This document shows positions 8,720 to 17,435 of a stretch of DNA of 64,000 bases, in pieces. Under the pieces are notes generated by a model that was not told the origin of the DNA, did no database searches, and saw nothing but the letters and a program-made list of their open reading frames with translations. Numbering within the stretch: position 1 is the stretch's first letter; each line of letters starts with the position of its first letter. A program made the translations under genes and the position numbers. The DNA comes from Pseudarthrobacter sp. IC2-21 (GTDB taxonomy: Bacteria > Actinomycetota > Actinomycetes > Actinomycetales > Micrococcaceae), in NCBI RefSeq assembly GCF_034048115.1, contig NZ_CP139145.1, forward strand, positions 1,488,001 to 1,552,000, in the 5' to 3' direction.

Positions 8720-9703
8720 ATGGTCTACATCTGGAACGATCCGTCCGAGGTCCCGGCGGACTTTGGTCCTTCAGTGGTCACTTTCGGCAACTTCGACGGC
8801 GTCCACCGGGGCCACCAACAGGTGCTCTCCGAGCTCATCCGGTCCGCGCGCCTCCACGGGACCAAGGCCGTGGCCGTCACCTTTGATCCGCACCCGGCCC
8901 TGATCCACCGGCCGGAGACCGCACCCGAGATGATCATGGGCCTGGAGGACAAACTGGTGGCCATGGGCGAGCTGGGCCTGGACGGCATTCTGGTGATGAA
9001 GTACTCACTGAACCTGGCGAGCCTGACCCCGGAGGAATTTGTGGGCCAGGTCCTGGTGGACAGCCTCCACGCCAGCCACGTGGTCATTGGCCACGACGCG
9101 CGGTTTGGCCGGGGAAACTCCGGCGACCTCGACACCATGAAGCAGCTCGGCGAAAAGTTCAACTTCGACGTTCAGGTGATCAGCGAGTTCGGCTCTGAAG
9201 GGTACCCGCTGCATAACGGCGGCGGCACGGACCGCCGCTGTTCCTCCACGTGGGTGCGGGAGGCCTTGCAGGAGGGCGACGTCGTCACCGCTGCAGAAGT
9301 ATTGGGACGCCCCCACCGGATGCGTGGGGAAGTGGTGCACGGCGCTGCCCGCGGACGTGCCCTGGGATTCCCGACGGCCAACCTCTCCCACGAGGCAAGC
9401 GGGTTTGTGCCGGCGGATGGAATCTACGCAGGCTGGCTGGTGGACCAGGCGGGAAAGCGCTGGCCGGCCGCAATCTCGGTGGGCTCCAACCCCACGTTCG
9501 ACGGGGTGAGCCGCCAGGTCGAGGCCCACGTGATTGACCGTCCGAATGAAGACGTGGAGGACTTCGATCTGTACGGCCAGACAGTAGTGGTCGAATTTGT
9601 GGCGCGGCTGCGGGGCATGGTGGCTTACCGTGGGCCTGAGGCCCTCGTTGACCAAATGCGGCTGGACGTCATCCAGGCCCACGAACTCCTGGCAAAGCGC
9701 TGA
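8720..9703 (+). CDS. ribF: Bifunctional riboflavin kinase/FAD synthetase RibF
   Basis: RibF phosphorylates riboflavin to FMN and then adenylates it to FAD. The 327-residue protein has an N-terminal nucleotidyltransferase domain with VVTFGNFDGVHRGHQ (residues 20-34) and the linking block CSSTWVREAL. The C-terminal flavokinase domain shows GRALGFPTANL and the end of the fold near DLYGQTVVVEF. I chose ATG at 8720; an adjacent GTG at 8717 would add one residue. The gene sits between truB and rpsO as in other Actinobacteria. A kynA-kynU pair begins 67 bases downstream. Confidence 0.96.
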   Translation: MVYIWNDPSEVPADFGPSVVTFGNFDGVHRGHQQVLSELIRSARLHGTKAVAVTFDPHPALIHRPETAPEMIMGLEDKLVAMGELGLDGILVMKYSLNLASLTPEEFVGQVLVDSLHASHVVIGHDARFGRGNSGDLDTMKQLGEKFNFDVQVISEFGSEGYPLHNGGGTDRRCSSTWVREALQEGDVVTAAEVLGRPHRMRGEVVHGAARGRALGFPTANLSHEASGFVPADGIYAGWLVDQAGKRWPAAISVGSNPTFDGVSRQVEAHVIDRPNEDVEDFDLYGQTVVVEFVARLRGMVAYRGPEALVDQMRLDVIQAHELLAKR

Positions 9704-9770
9704 CCCGGGGCCGCCATCACGGATGGCGGCGCAGCAACAGGCAGGCCGTAGCAGGGAGAAAGGCAGCGCA

Positions 9771-10625
9771 GTGACAATAGAGAAGAACACCCGCAAGCTG
9801 GACAAGGGAATCGTCCGCGATTTCAGTTCCCGGATGAGCTACGCCTCTTACCTCCAGCTGCCCACGCTTCTCAGTGCCCAGCAGCCTGTCAGCGAGCCTG
9901 AGCACCACGACGAAATGCTGTTTATCATCCAGCACCAGACCACGGAGCTGTGGCTGAAGCTGGTGCTGCACGAGCTCCGCAGTGCCGCTGCCCGGCTCCG
10001 CGCCGATGATCTTGGTTCCGCGCTCAAGGGCATCGCCCGGGTGAAACACATCCAGAAGACACTCACCGAACAGTGGTCAGTACTCGCCACGCTGACGCCC
10101 ACGGAATACTCCCAGTTCCGAAGCTTCCTGGGGAATTCTTCCGGCTTCCAGTCCAGCCAGTACCGCGCCGTGGAGTTTGTCCTCGGCAACAAGAACCGCA
10201 AGATGCTGCCGGTGTTCGAATCGGATCCGGCTGCCCACTCCATGCTGACGGAACTGCTCAACGCACCCAGCATCTACGACGAGTTCCTCTCGTACCTCGA
10301 CCGGCAGGGCTACAGCGTGCCCCAAACCGTGTTGGCGCGGGATGTCACCAAGGCCCACGAATTCTGCCCCGAACTGGTGCCGCTCTTCAAACACATCTAC
10401 GAGAACGCCGCAGAGAACTGGGGCGCCTACGAGGCCTGCGAGGAACTTGTCGACCTTGAAGACAACTTCCAGCTGTGGCGTTTCCGGCACCTGCGTACGG
10501 TTCAGCGGACCATCGGCATGAAATCCGGAACCGGCGGATCCAGCGGCGCCGCGTTCCTGCAAAAAGCCTTGGAGCTCACCTTTTTCCCGGAACTTTTCGC
10601 TGTACGGACGGAGATCGGCCAATGA
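9771..10625 (+). CDS. kynA: Tryptophan 2,3-dioxygenase
   Basis: This haem enzyme opens the indole ring of L-tryptophan to give N-formylkynurenine. The 284-residue protein shows the family blocks MSYASYLQLPTLL, MLFIIQHQTTELWLKL, the haem-ligand region LWRFRHLRTVQRTIG and the glycine-rich substrate loop GTGGSSGAAFLQKAL. The GTG at 9771 is chosen because AAAGG stands seven bases upstream and the family length of about 280 residues is matched; the open frame extends back into ribF. Its stop overlaps the ATG of kynU in an ATGA, so the two are translationally coupled. Confidence 0.96.
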   Translation: MTIEKNTRKLDKGIVRDFSSRMSYASYLQLPTLLSAQQPVSEPEHHDEMLFIIQHQTTELWLKLVLHELRSAAARLRADDLGSALKGIARVKHIQKTLTEQWSVLATLTPTEYSQFRSFLGNSSGFQSSQYRAVEFVLGNKNRKMLPVFESDPAAHSMLTELLNAPSIYDEFLSYLDRQGYSVPQTVLARDVTKAHEFCPELVPLFKHIYENAAENWGAYEACEELVDLEDNFQLWRFRHLRTVQRTIGMKSGTGGSSGAAFLQKALELTFFPELFAVRTEIGQ

Positions 10626-11881
10626 GCAGCACCACGGATGCGCGGATGGAAAATCACGACGCCGCGGCCCTGCTGGCCCGGGCTGAACACCTTGACGGCA
10701 TGGACCCGCTGGCCCGCTGCCGCGACCTGTTCATCGGCACGGACACGGACCTGTCCTACCTCGATGGCAACTCCCTTGGCCGCCCCCTGAAAAGGACGGT
10801 TAACGACATCGGCACCTTCATCCAGGACGGGTGGGGCGGGCGGCTGATCCGCGGCTGGGACGAGGAATGGCTGGACCTGCCGCAGGCCATCGGCGACCAA
10901 CTGGGACGGACAGTGCTCGGCGCCGCGCCGGGCCAGACCATTATCGCCGACTCCACCACCGTGGTGCTCTACAAGCTGATCCGTGCCGCCCTGGCTGTCG
11001 TGACGGACCCTGCCCGGACCGAGATCGTCCTGGACACCGAGAACTTCCCCACTGACCGCTACCTCGTTGAGGGCATCGCCCGCGAGGAAGGACTGAGCCT
11101 CCGGTGGATCGAAGCCGATCCGGCGGCAGGGCTGACCCCGGACCAGGTGCGGGACGCAACCGGAGCGGCCACCGCCGTCGTACTTTTGAGCCATGTGGCG
11201 TACCGCTCCGGGTTCCTGGCCGATCTGCCGGCCATCACGGAGATCGCGCACAGCGCGGGGGCCCTTGTGGTCTGGGACCTTTGCCATTCCGCCGGCTCCG
11301 TGGAACTGGACCTCGATGGCGCGGGTGTGGATTTTGCTGCCGGGTGCACCTACAAGTACCTCAACGGAGGACCGGGTTCGCCGGCCTTTGCGTATGTCAA
11401 CGCGCGTCACCTGCCCGGTCTCCGTCAGCCGATCTGGGGCTGGATGGGGCGCAAGGACGCGTTCGAGATGGCTGCAGGCTACGAGCCCGCACCCGGCATC
11501 CGGGGTTTCCTCAGCGGCACACCGGCCATTTTCGGAATGCTGGCCATGCGCGGAAGCCTGGATCTCATCGAGGAAACCGGCATGGCGGCCATCAGGCGGA
11601 AATCGCTGCAACTGACCGCGTTCGCCGTGGAGCTTTTCGACGCGTGGCTCAAACCGCTGGGGGTGGAACTGGCGTCACCGCGGGAACCGGAGCGGCGGGG
11701 GAGCCACGTCACCCTGGACCATCCGGCCTTCCGGAACGTGACCGCTGCGCTGTGGGAACGCGATGTCATCCCGGATTTCCGGGCACCCCACGGCATCCGG
11801 ATTGGACTGTCGCCGCTGAGCACCAGCTTCGCCGAGGTGCACCGGGGAATGGCCGCCGTGCGGGATCTCCTGCAGCCGTAA
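10622..11881 (+). CDS. kynU: Kynureninase
   Basis: Kynureninase is a PLP enzyme that cleaves kynurenine to anthranilate and alanine. The 419-residue product has LSYLDGNSLGRPLK near the start, SHVAYRSG near 190, and WDLCHSAGSVELDLDGAGVDF followed by the PLP-lysine region CTYKYLNGGPGS. The conserved WGWMGRKDAFEM block follows. The ATG at 10622 overlaps the kynA stop. With kynA this makes a two-step route to anthranilate, except that a formamidase for the middle step is not encoded next to them and must be supplied from elsewhere. No nearby regulator is evident. Confidence 0.96.
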   Translation: MSSTTDARMENHDAAALLARAEHLDGMDPLARCRDLFIGTDTDLSYLDGNSLGRPLKRTVNDIGTFIQDGWGGRLIRGWDEEWLDLPQAIGDQLGRTVLGAAPGQTIIADSTTVVLYKLIRAALAVVTDPARTEIVLDTENFPTDRYLVEGIAREEGLSLRWIEADPAAGLTPDQVRDATGAATAVVLLSHVAYRSGFLADLPAITEIAHSAGALVVWDLCHSAGSVELDLDGAGVDFAAGCTYKYLNGGPGSPAFAYVNARHLPGLRQPIWGWMGRKDAFEMAAGYEPAPGIRGFLSGTPAIFGMLAMRGSLDLIEETGMAAIRRKSLQLTAFAVELFDAWLKPLGVELASPREPERRGSHVTLDHPAFRNVTAALWERDVIPDFRAPHGIRIGLSPLSTSFAEVHRGMAAVRDLLQP

Positions 11882-11936
11882 CTGTCCGCCGCGGGGTCCG
11901 TACGTTCCGCCGCACTTTCTGCGCCGGAGCGGCGGT

Positions 11937-11967
11937 TTCGACAAGTCTGTGGCCCTGCCGGTAAACT
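11937..11967 (+). promoter_or_regulatory. Candidate promoter of rpsO-pnp
   Basis: A -35-like TCGACA at 11938-11943 and a -10-like TAAACT at 11962-11967 are separated by 18 bases. Transcription would start near 11975, leaving about 130 nt of leader before rpsO. That leader holds several short inverted repeats, including GTGAG/CCTCAC flanking the region just before the Shine-Dalgarno. Confidence 0.5.
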
Positions 11968-12108
11968 GAACGTTGGATCTGGCTGCAGTCCGTGGCGGCT
12001 GGTTCCTGCCATGCGTGGAAAAATCCTGATTTACAGGGAGTTCCTGCGCGGGCAGACCCGGCAGTGAGTTACTGATTCGGGCCTCACGGCACATCTCTAG
12101 GAGTTATT

Positions 12109-12378
12109 GTGGCACTTGACGCCGCTGTAAAGCAGTCCATCATCAAGGATTTCGCAACGTCTGAGGGCGATACCGGTTCACCGGAGGTCCAGGTTGCAGT
12201 CCTGACCCAGCGGATCAAGGATCTGACTGAGCACATGAAGGAGCACAAGCACGATTACCACACCCAGCGCGGTCTGCTGGCCATGGTTGGTCGTCGCAAG
12301 CGCATGCTTTCTTACCTCAAGAAGACTGACATCACCCGCTACCGTGCGCTCATCGAGCGCCTCGGCCTGCGTCGCTAG
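12109..12378 (+). CDS. rpsO: 30S ribosomal protein S15
   Basis: S15 binds the three-way junction of the 16S rRNA central domain early in assembly. The 89-residue protein is full length, with the family motifs [35 protein letters not shown] and the C-terminal [16 protein letters not shown]. The start is GTG at 12109 with AGGAG about 8 bases upstream. It precedes pnp, the usual neighbour. S15 genes are often autoregulated through their leaders, and the long leader here is a candidate. Confidence 0.98.
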   Translation: MALDAAVKQSIIKDFATSEGDTGSPEVQVAVLTQRIKDLTEHMKEHKHDYHTQRGLLAMVGRRKRMLSYLKKTDITRYRALIERLGLRR

Positions 12379-12390
12379 TCAGGTATTAGG

Positions 12391-12426
12391 GGCGGCCCTT
12401 TCCTTACGGATCGGGCCGCCTTCTTC
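12391..12426 (+). terminator. Hairpin terminator/attenuator between rpsO and pnp
   Basis: GGCGGCCC at 12391-12398 pairs with GGGCCGCC at 12413-12420, with a 14-nt loop and a TTCTTC tail. It lies 12 nt after the rpsO stop and would make rpsO expression higher than pnp. Confidence 0.7.
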
Positions 12427-12495
12427 AGAAGAAAACTAAACAGGAGGATCAACCGCATCACGCATTCGCGGTCCTCGGTAGTGATCTCCGGGAAC

Positions 12496-12618
12496 GGCTT
12501 CCACGAGGGAAGCCCCGGCCCGTGGGTCTCGATCGATGACCGGGTGCAGTGCAGGCCAGTAGACAGATGCTGGCCTGGGTTGATGCGGCTGGGCTCCGTT
12601 AATCAGGAAACGGAGGTG
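12496..12618 (+). promoter_or_regulatory. Structured pnp leader with Shine-Dalgarno-sequestering hairpin
   Basis: Three consecutive perfect hairpins lie in the leader. GGCTTCC/GGAAGCC spans 12496-12514. CAGGCCAG/CTGGCCTG spans 12552-12577. CTCCGTT/AACGGAG spans 12594-12615. The 3' arm of the last one contains most of the pnp Shine-Dalgarno CGGAGGTG (12611-12618), so folding would block ribosome entry. PNPase represses its own leader in other bacteria; that this leader does the same is inference. Confidence 0.6.
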
Positions 12619-12624
12619 ACTCTC

Positions 12625-14889
12625 TTGGAGGGTCCCGAAATCCAGTTCTCAGAAGCAGTCATTGACAATGGCCGCTTTGGCAAGCGTGTAATCCGCTTTG
12701 AAACCGGCCGACTTGCCAAGCAGGCAGCCGGCGCAGCAATGGTGTACATCGACGAAGACACCGCGCTGCTGTCCGCCACCACCGCCGGCAAGCACCCGCG
12801 CGAAGGCTTCGACTTCTTCCCGCTCACGGTTGACGTCGAAGAGCGCATGTACGCCGCCGGCCGCATCCCGGGCTCGTTCTTCCGCCGTGAAGGCCGTCCG
12901 TCCACCGAAGCCATCCTGGCTTGCCGCCTCATGGACCGCCCGCTGCGTCCGGCCTTCGTCAAGGGCCTGCGCAACGAGGTCCAGATCGTGGTGACCGTCC
13001 TGGCCATCAACCCCGACGAGCTCTACGACGTGGTGGCCATCAACGCCTCCTCCATGTCCACCCAGCTCTCCGGCCTTCCGTTCTCCGGCCCCATCGGCGG
13101 CGTCCGCGTTGCCCTCGTTGCCGACGAGAACGGCTCGCAGTGGGTTGCCTTCCCCAAGCACTCCCAGCTTGAGAAGTCCGTGTTCAACATGGTTGTAGCC
13201 GGCCGTACTGTGTCCGGTCCGGACGGGGACGACGTCGCCATCATGATGGTCGAAGCCGAAGCGACCGACAACTCCTGGAACCTCATCAAGGAACAGGGCG
13301 CCACGGCCCCCACCGAAGAGGTTGTCTCCGAGGGCCTCGAGGCTGCCAAGCCGTTCATCAAGGCGCTGTGCGACGCACAGGCTGACCTGGCTGCTCGCGC
13401 TGCCAAGCCCACCGTGGAGTTCCCGGTCTTCCTGGACTACCAGGACGACGTCTACTCAGCTGTTGAGGCCGCCGCCGCCGAGAAGCTGGCCGCTGTCTTC
13501 CAGATCGCGGACAAGCAGGACCGCGATGTCGCATCGGACGAACTGAAGGACGAGGTCACCTCTTCCCTCGCCGGCCAGTTCGAGGGCCGCGAGAAGGAGC
13601 TGTCCGCAGCATTCCGCTCGGTCACCAAGCAGGTTGTGCGCCAGCGCATCCTCAAGGACCAGATCCGCATCGACGGCCGTGGCCTGACGGACATCCGCCA
13701 GCTCACTGCCGAGGTTGAGGTTCTGCCCCGCGTGCACGGTTCGGCGATCTTCGAGCGTGGTGAAACCCAGATCCTGGGCGTCACCACGCTGAACATGCTG
13801 AAGATGGAACAGCAGATCGACTCGCTGTCACCCGTCACGCGCAAGCGCTACATGCACAACTACAACTTCCCGCCGTACTCCACCGGTGAGACCGGCCGCG
13901 TGGGCTCACCCAAGCGCCGCGAAATCGGCCACGGTGCCCTGGCAGAACGCGCCCTCGTGCCCGTGCTGCCGTCCCGCGAGGAGTTCCCGTACGCCATCCG
14001 CCAGGTGTCTGAGGCTCTCAGCTCCAACGGTTCGACGTCGATGGGTTCAGTCTGTGCCTCCACGCTATCCATGCTCAACGCTGGTGTGCCGCTGAAGGCA
14101 GCTGTTGCAGGTATCGCCATGGGCCTGGTCTCCGACCAGGTTGACGGCCAGACCCGCTACGCAGCCCTCACTGACATCCTGGGCGCCGAAGATGCTTTCG
14201 GCGACATGGACTTCAAGGTTGCCGGCACGTCCGAGTTCGTCACGGCCATCCAGCTGGACACCAAGCTGGACGGCATCCCCGCTTCCGTACTGGCAGCAGC
14301 ACTGAAGCAGGCCCGTGAAGCCCGCCTGCACATCCTGGATGTCATCAACTCCGCGATCGACACCCCGGATGAGCTCTCCGAGTTCGCGCCGCGCGTCATC
14401 GCGGTCAAGATCCCGGTTGACAAGATCGGCGAGGTCATTGGGCCCAAGGGCAAGATGATCAACCAGATCCAGGAAGACACCGGCGCTGACATCTCCATCG
14501 AGGATGACGGCACGGTCTACATTGGCGCCACCAACGGTCCGTCTGCAGATGCAGCACGCTCCGCGATCAACGCCATTGCCAACCCGCAGATCCCGGAAAT
14601 CGGCGAGCGTTACCTGGGTACGGTCGTCAAGACCACCACCTTCGGTGCCTTCATCTCCCTGACCCCGGGCAAGGACGGCCTCCTGCACATCTCCGAACTG
14701 CGCAAGCTCGCCAACGGCAAGCGCGTGGACAACGTGGATGACGTGGTTTCCGTCGGCCAGAAGATTCAGGTGGAAATCACCAAGATCGACGACCGTGGCA
14801 AGCTGTCGCTTTCTCCCGTAGTGGCTGAAGAGGAAGGCGCTGGCGACAGCGTTGACGCTTCCGTTGCCGAGGCTGTCGAAGCGGAGTAG
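12625..14889 (+). CDS. pnp: Polyribonucleotide nucleotidyltransferase (PNPase)
   Basis: PNPase is the 3'-to-5' phosphorolytic exoribonuclease of RNA decay. The 754-residue protein has two RNase PH domains (the first includes [25 protein letters not shown]; the second begins near [13 protein letters not shown]), the KH domain with [15 protein letters not shown], and the S1 domain with [17 protein letters not shown]. The start is taken as TTG at 12625: CGGAGGTG ends six bases upstream and the product begins [16 protein letters not shown], as I recall for Arthrobacter PNPases. A GTG at 12616 lies inside that Shine-Dalgarno. RNase J is encoded elsewhere in the window. Confidence 0.97.
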   Translation: MEGPEIQFSEAVIDNGRFGKRVIRFETGRLAKQAAGAAMVYIDEDTALLSATTAGKHPREGFDFFPLTVDVEERMYAAGRIPGSFFRREGRPSTEAILACRLMDRPLRPAFVKGLRNEVQIVVTVLAINPDELYDVVAINASSMSTQLSGLPFSGPIGGVRVALVADENGSQWVAFPKHSQLEKSVFNMVVAGRTVSGPDGDDVAIMMVEAEATDNSWNLIKEQGATAPTEEVVSEGLEAAKPFIKALCDAQADLAARAAKPTVEFPVFLDYQDDVYSAVEAAAAEKLAAVFQIADKQDRDVASDELKDEVTSSLAGQFEGREKELSAAFRSVTKQVVRQRILKDQIRIDGRGLTDIRQLTAEVEVLPRVHGSAIFERGETQILGVTTLNMLKMEQQIDSLSPVTRKRYMHNYNFPPYSTGETGRVGSPKRREIGHGALAERALVPVLPSREEFPYAIRQVSEALSSNGSTSMGSVCASTLSMLNAGVPLKAAVAGIAMGLVSDQVDGQTRYAALTDILGAEDAFGDMDFKVAGTSEFVTAIQLDTKLDGIPASVLAAALKQAREARLHILDVINSAIDTPDELSEFAPRVIAVKIPVDKIGEVIGPKGKMINQIQEDTGADISIEDDGTVYIGATNGPSADAARSAINAIANPQIPEIGERYLGTVVKTTTFGAFISLTPGKDGLLHISELRKLANGKRVDNVDDVVSVGQKIQVEITKIDDRGKLSLSPVVAEEEGAGDSVDASVAEAVEAE

Positions 14890-14932
14890 CCCACTGACGC
14901 CGAGTAACATGCTCCGGCGTCTCAGCATGAAT

Positions 14933-14967
14933 CGGCGGGGCCGGTGGATGATCCACCGGCCCCGCCG
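14933..14967 (+). terminator. Strong hairpin terminator after pnp
   Basis: GGCGGGGCCGGTGGAT at 14934-14949 pairs with ATCCACCGGCCCCGCC at 14951-14966, a nearly uninterrupted 16-bp palindrome. It starts about 44 nt after the pnp stop. The M16 peptidase start lies about 50 nt beyond. Confidence 0.8.
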
Positions 14968-15015
14968 CTGTTACGATGGCAGCCAGATCCGGCTGCCGCT
15001 CCTGAAAGGCTTCAA

Positions 15016-16359
15016 TTGACTGTTGTACCCCTGCCGCTTGAGCAGAACCAGCCCGGCGATACCCTGGTCCACGGCTCCGACGGCGGCTCTGTTGTCCGGC
15101 GTTCGGTGTTGCCCGGTGGCGTGCGGGTACTCACCGAAGCGATGCCGGGCCAGCGCTCGGCAACCATCGGGTTTTGGGTAGGGGTAGGCTCACGCGACGA
15201 GGCGCCGGGCCAGCACGGCTCCACGCACTTCCTGGAGCACCTCCTGTTCAAGGGCACCAAGCGCCGGACCGCCCTGGAAATCGCCTCGGCGTTCGACGAG
15301 GTGGGCGGAGAGTCCAATGCCGCCACGGCCAAGGAGAGCACCTGCTACTTCGCCCGGGTGCTGGACACCGACCTGCCGATGGCCATTGACGTGATCGCGG
15401 ACATGATCACCGGGGCCGTTCTTGACCCGGCCGAGATGGAGCAGGAACGCGACGTCATCCTCGAAGAGATCGCCATGGACAGCGACGACCCCACAGATGT
15501 GGCGCACGAAAACTTTGTTGCCGCCGTGCTCGGCACGCACCCCCTGGGCCGGCCCATCGGTGGCACCCCGGACGCGATCCGGGCTGTCGCCCGTGACTCG
15601 GTCTGGGATCATTACCGGCGCTACTACCGCCCGGACGAGCTGGTGATCACCGCCGCGGGCGGCCTGGAGCACGACGTCGTCTGCAACCTCGTAGTGGATG
15701 CGCTCCACAGCGCAGGGTGGTCCCTTGAGTCCACGGCAGCACCCGTGGAGCGGCGTTCCACCGAGCGTGCCGAGATCGTTGGCACTGCCGGGCTGCACGT
15801 GGTCAAGCGTGCCGTGGAGCAGGCCAACATCATCATGGGGTGTCCCACCATCGTGGCCACCGATGATCGCCGTTATGTCATGAGTGTCCTCAACGCTGTC
15901 CTGGGCGGCGGGATGTCCTCACGGCTGTTCCAGGAAATCCGCGAGAAGCGCGGGCTTGTCTACTCCACCTACTCGTTCGCCTCGTCCTACGCAGACGCCG
16001 GCTACTTCGGGATGTACGCCGGGTGCACCCCGTCCAAGGTCCGCCAGGTGCTGGATCTGCTGGGGCGGGAGCTGGACAAGCTCGCCGAAGGCGGGATCTC
16101 CGATGACGAACTCCGCAAAGCCGTCGGCCAGCTCTGCGGCGGCATCGTCCTGGCCCTCGAGGACACCGGTTCCCGCATGTCCCGCCTGGGCCGTGCCGAG
16201 CTCGTCTCCGGTGAGTACCAGGACATTGACGAAACCCTCCGGCTCATCAAGTCAGTCACCGTTCAGGAGGTCCAGGACCTGGCCCGGGAACTGGCGGCCG
16301 CGCCACGCACTGTCACTGTCGTGGGGCCGTTCGAGGAAACCGAGACTTTCGGCCTCTGA
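15016..16359 (+). CDS. M16-family zinc metallopeptidase (insulinase/processing-peptidase type)
   Basis: The 447-residue protein is a single-chain M16 peptidase. It has the inverted zinc motif HFLEH (His71, Glu74, His75), the downstream glutamates in EQERDVILEEIAMD, and the C-terminal half-domain with the FQEIREKRGLVYSTYSF block typical of the active-site partner. Family members degrade peptides or process precursors in the cytoplasm; the substrate here is unknown. TTG at 15016 is chosen because GAAAGG stands six bases upstream; the frame runs back into the pnp terminator. The order pnp then M16 peptidase is conserved in Actinobacteria. Confidence 0.93.
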   Translation: MTVVPLPLEQNQPGDTLVHGSDGGSVVRRSVLPGGVRVLTEAMPGQRSATIGFWVGVGSRDEAPGQHGSTHFLEHLLFKGTKRRTALEIASAFDEVGGESNAATAKESTCYFARVLDTDLPMAIDVIADMITGAVLDPAEMEQERDVILEEIAMDSDDPTDVAHENFVAAVLGTHPLGRPIGGTPDAIRAVARDSVWDHYRRYYRPDELVITAAGGLEHDVVCNLVVDALHSAGWSLESTAAPVERRSTERAEIVGTAGLHVVKRAVEQANIIMGCPTIVATDDRRYVMSVLNAVLGGGMSSRLFQEIREKRGLVYSTYSFASSYADAGYFGMYAGCTPSKVRQVLDLLGRELDKLAEGGISDDELRKAVGQLCGGIVLALEDTGSRMSRLGRAELVSGEYQDIDETLRLIKSVTVQEVQDLARELAAAPRTVTVVGPFEETETFGL

Positions 16360-16412
16360 CAAGGAGCGCTGCGCGGCTAACGGGAACGGTGGCGGCCCGC
16401 CATAATGTAGCC

Positions 16413-16874
16413 ATGACGCATCAGCAGCCCGGCACTGTGCACGCCGTGCTTGAAGACTTTCTGGGGCGCTGGCGGGGCACCACGCGGATTGCAGCTTCCG
16501 CGTGGGCTCCCGAACATACGGCCTCTGCTGAGGTGAATTACACCCGCGCCGCCGGCGGCTACGCCGTGGTGCAGAGCTACCGGCATACCGAACCTGACGG
16601 CAGCCACTTTGAAGGCCACGGCGTGTTTACTGTCGACCCTGACCATAACGACGTTCTCTGGTACTACGTGGACAGCCTGGGCCAAACGCCCGCGGCGCCC
16701 TCGCGGTGCACGTGGCAGGACGGTGTTCTCCGGGTGGAGCGCCGCAGCGACCGGGGGACCGCCCGCCATACTTTTCGTGTGGACGACGGAGTGCTGACCC
16801 ACACCGCCGAGCTGCGGTTCGGCGATAGTGCCGGCTTCATCCCGTTCATGACCTCAGAGTGCCGCCGGGCCTGA
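16413..16874 (+). CDS. DUF1579-like lipocalin-fold protein
   Basis: This is a 153-residue soluble protein without a signal peptide. The order of short beta segments (FLGRWRGTTRI, AGGYAVVQSYRHTEPDGSHFEGHGVFTVDPD, WYYVDSLG, LRVERRSDRGTARHTFRVDDG) resembles DUF1579 and related small calycin-like proteins that bind hydrophobic ligands. The match is by eye and moderate. The start is ATG at 16413, with no strong Shine-Dalgarno. It is convergent with the next small gene. Confidence 0.6.
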   Translation: MTHQQPGTVHAVLEDFLGRWRGTTRIAASAWAPEHTASAEVNYTRAAGGYAVVQSYRHTEPDGSHFEGHGVFTVDPDHNDVLWYYVDSLGQTPAAPSRCTWQDGVLRVERRSDRGTARHTFRVDDGVLTHTAELRFGDSAGFIPFMTSECRRA

Positions 16875-16952
16875 GACGCTGCCGACCCGGCTCGCTTGTT
16901 CGGGCAGACTCAGTGTTGCCCTGCCGGGTGCCCTCCCACGCTGGCTGCCGCC

Positions 16953-17234
16953 TCAGCCCACGGTTTCCAGGATCCGGGTCTGCGGGGCCCCCTGCAAAGC
17001 AGGAGAAGCGGCGGATGAGTTCCAGACCTTGGTTTGAAGATTCGACAGCACTTCCTCGGCCTGGTTGAGGTTGGCGAAGTCAAGCTCCACCACGACGTAG
17101 TGGGAGTCGTCCACCGGCCGGGAAATCCTGTGGCGGACCACCCCGGAGGCTGCCCGATCCAACGGGTCCCGGTCGAAGGCCTGTTTCCACAGGCCGAAGT
17201 CCCTGATCCCGTGCTCTATGTGAAGGGTGTACAT
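16953..17234 (-). CDS. Small protein with dimeric alpha-beta-barrel (ABM-like) pattern
   Basis: The product is 93 residues: MYTLHIEHGIRDFGLWKQAFDRDPLDRAASGVVRHRI and onward. The beta-alpha-beta rhythm and the pattern of a first strand, then FxxWKxAFDxDP, then a strand YVVVELDF, resemble small ferredoxin-fold proteins of the antibiotic-biosynthesis-monooxygenase or stress-responsive A/B barrel type. No catalytic residues are recognisable. The start ATG at 17234 has a nearby AAGGAGAGTC Shine-Dalgarno. Its divergent neighbour is the LuxR-type regulator, so regulation by it is possible but unproven. Confidence 0.6.
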   Translation of the reverse strand: MYTLHIEHGIRDFGLWKQAFDRDPLDRAASGVVRHRISRPVDDSHYVVVELDFANLNQAEEVLSNLQTKVWNSSAASPALQGAPQTRILETVG

Positions 17235-17435
17235 AACAGACTCTCCTTAGGTGTGCGGCAGCGTTCCCGGGCCCCTGCAGCTACCGGTGTATTCCTCGAG
17301 GGGTTTTCACACCGTAGATGTCCGTCACACAGGGATCCATCCCAGAAATCTGGGGGTCTGGCCGGGAAGCGGCAGCGAGGTTCCACGTCGGCACCGTTCC
17401 CGCGGAGAGTGCTGTCCTGGCCGCATACTGAGTGA

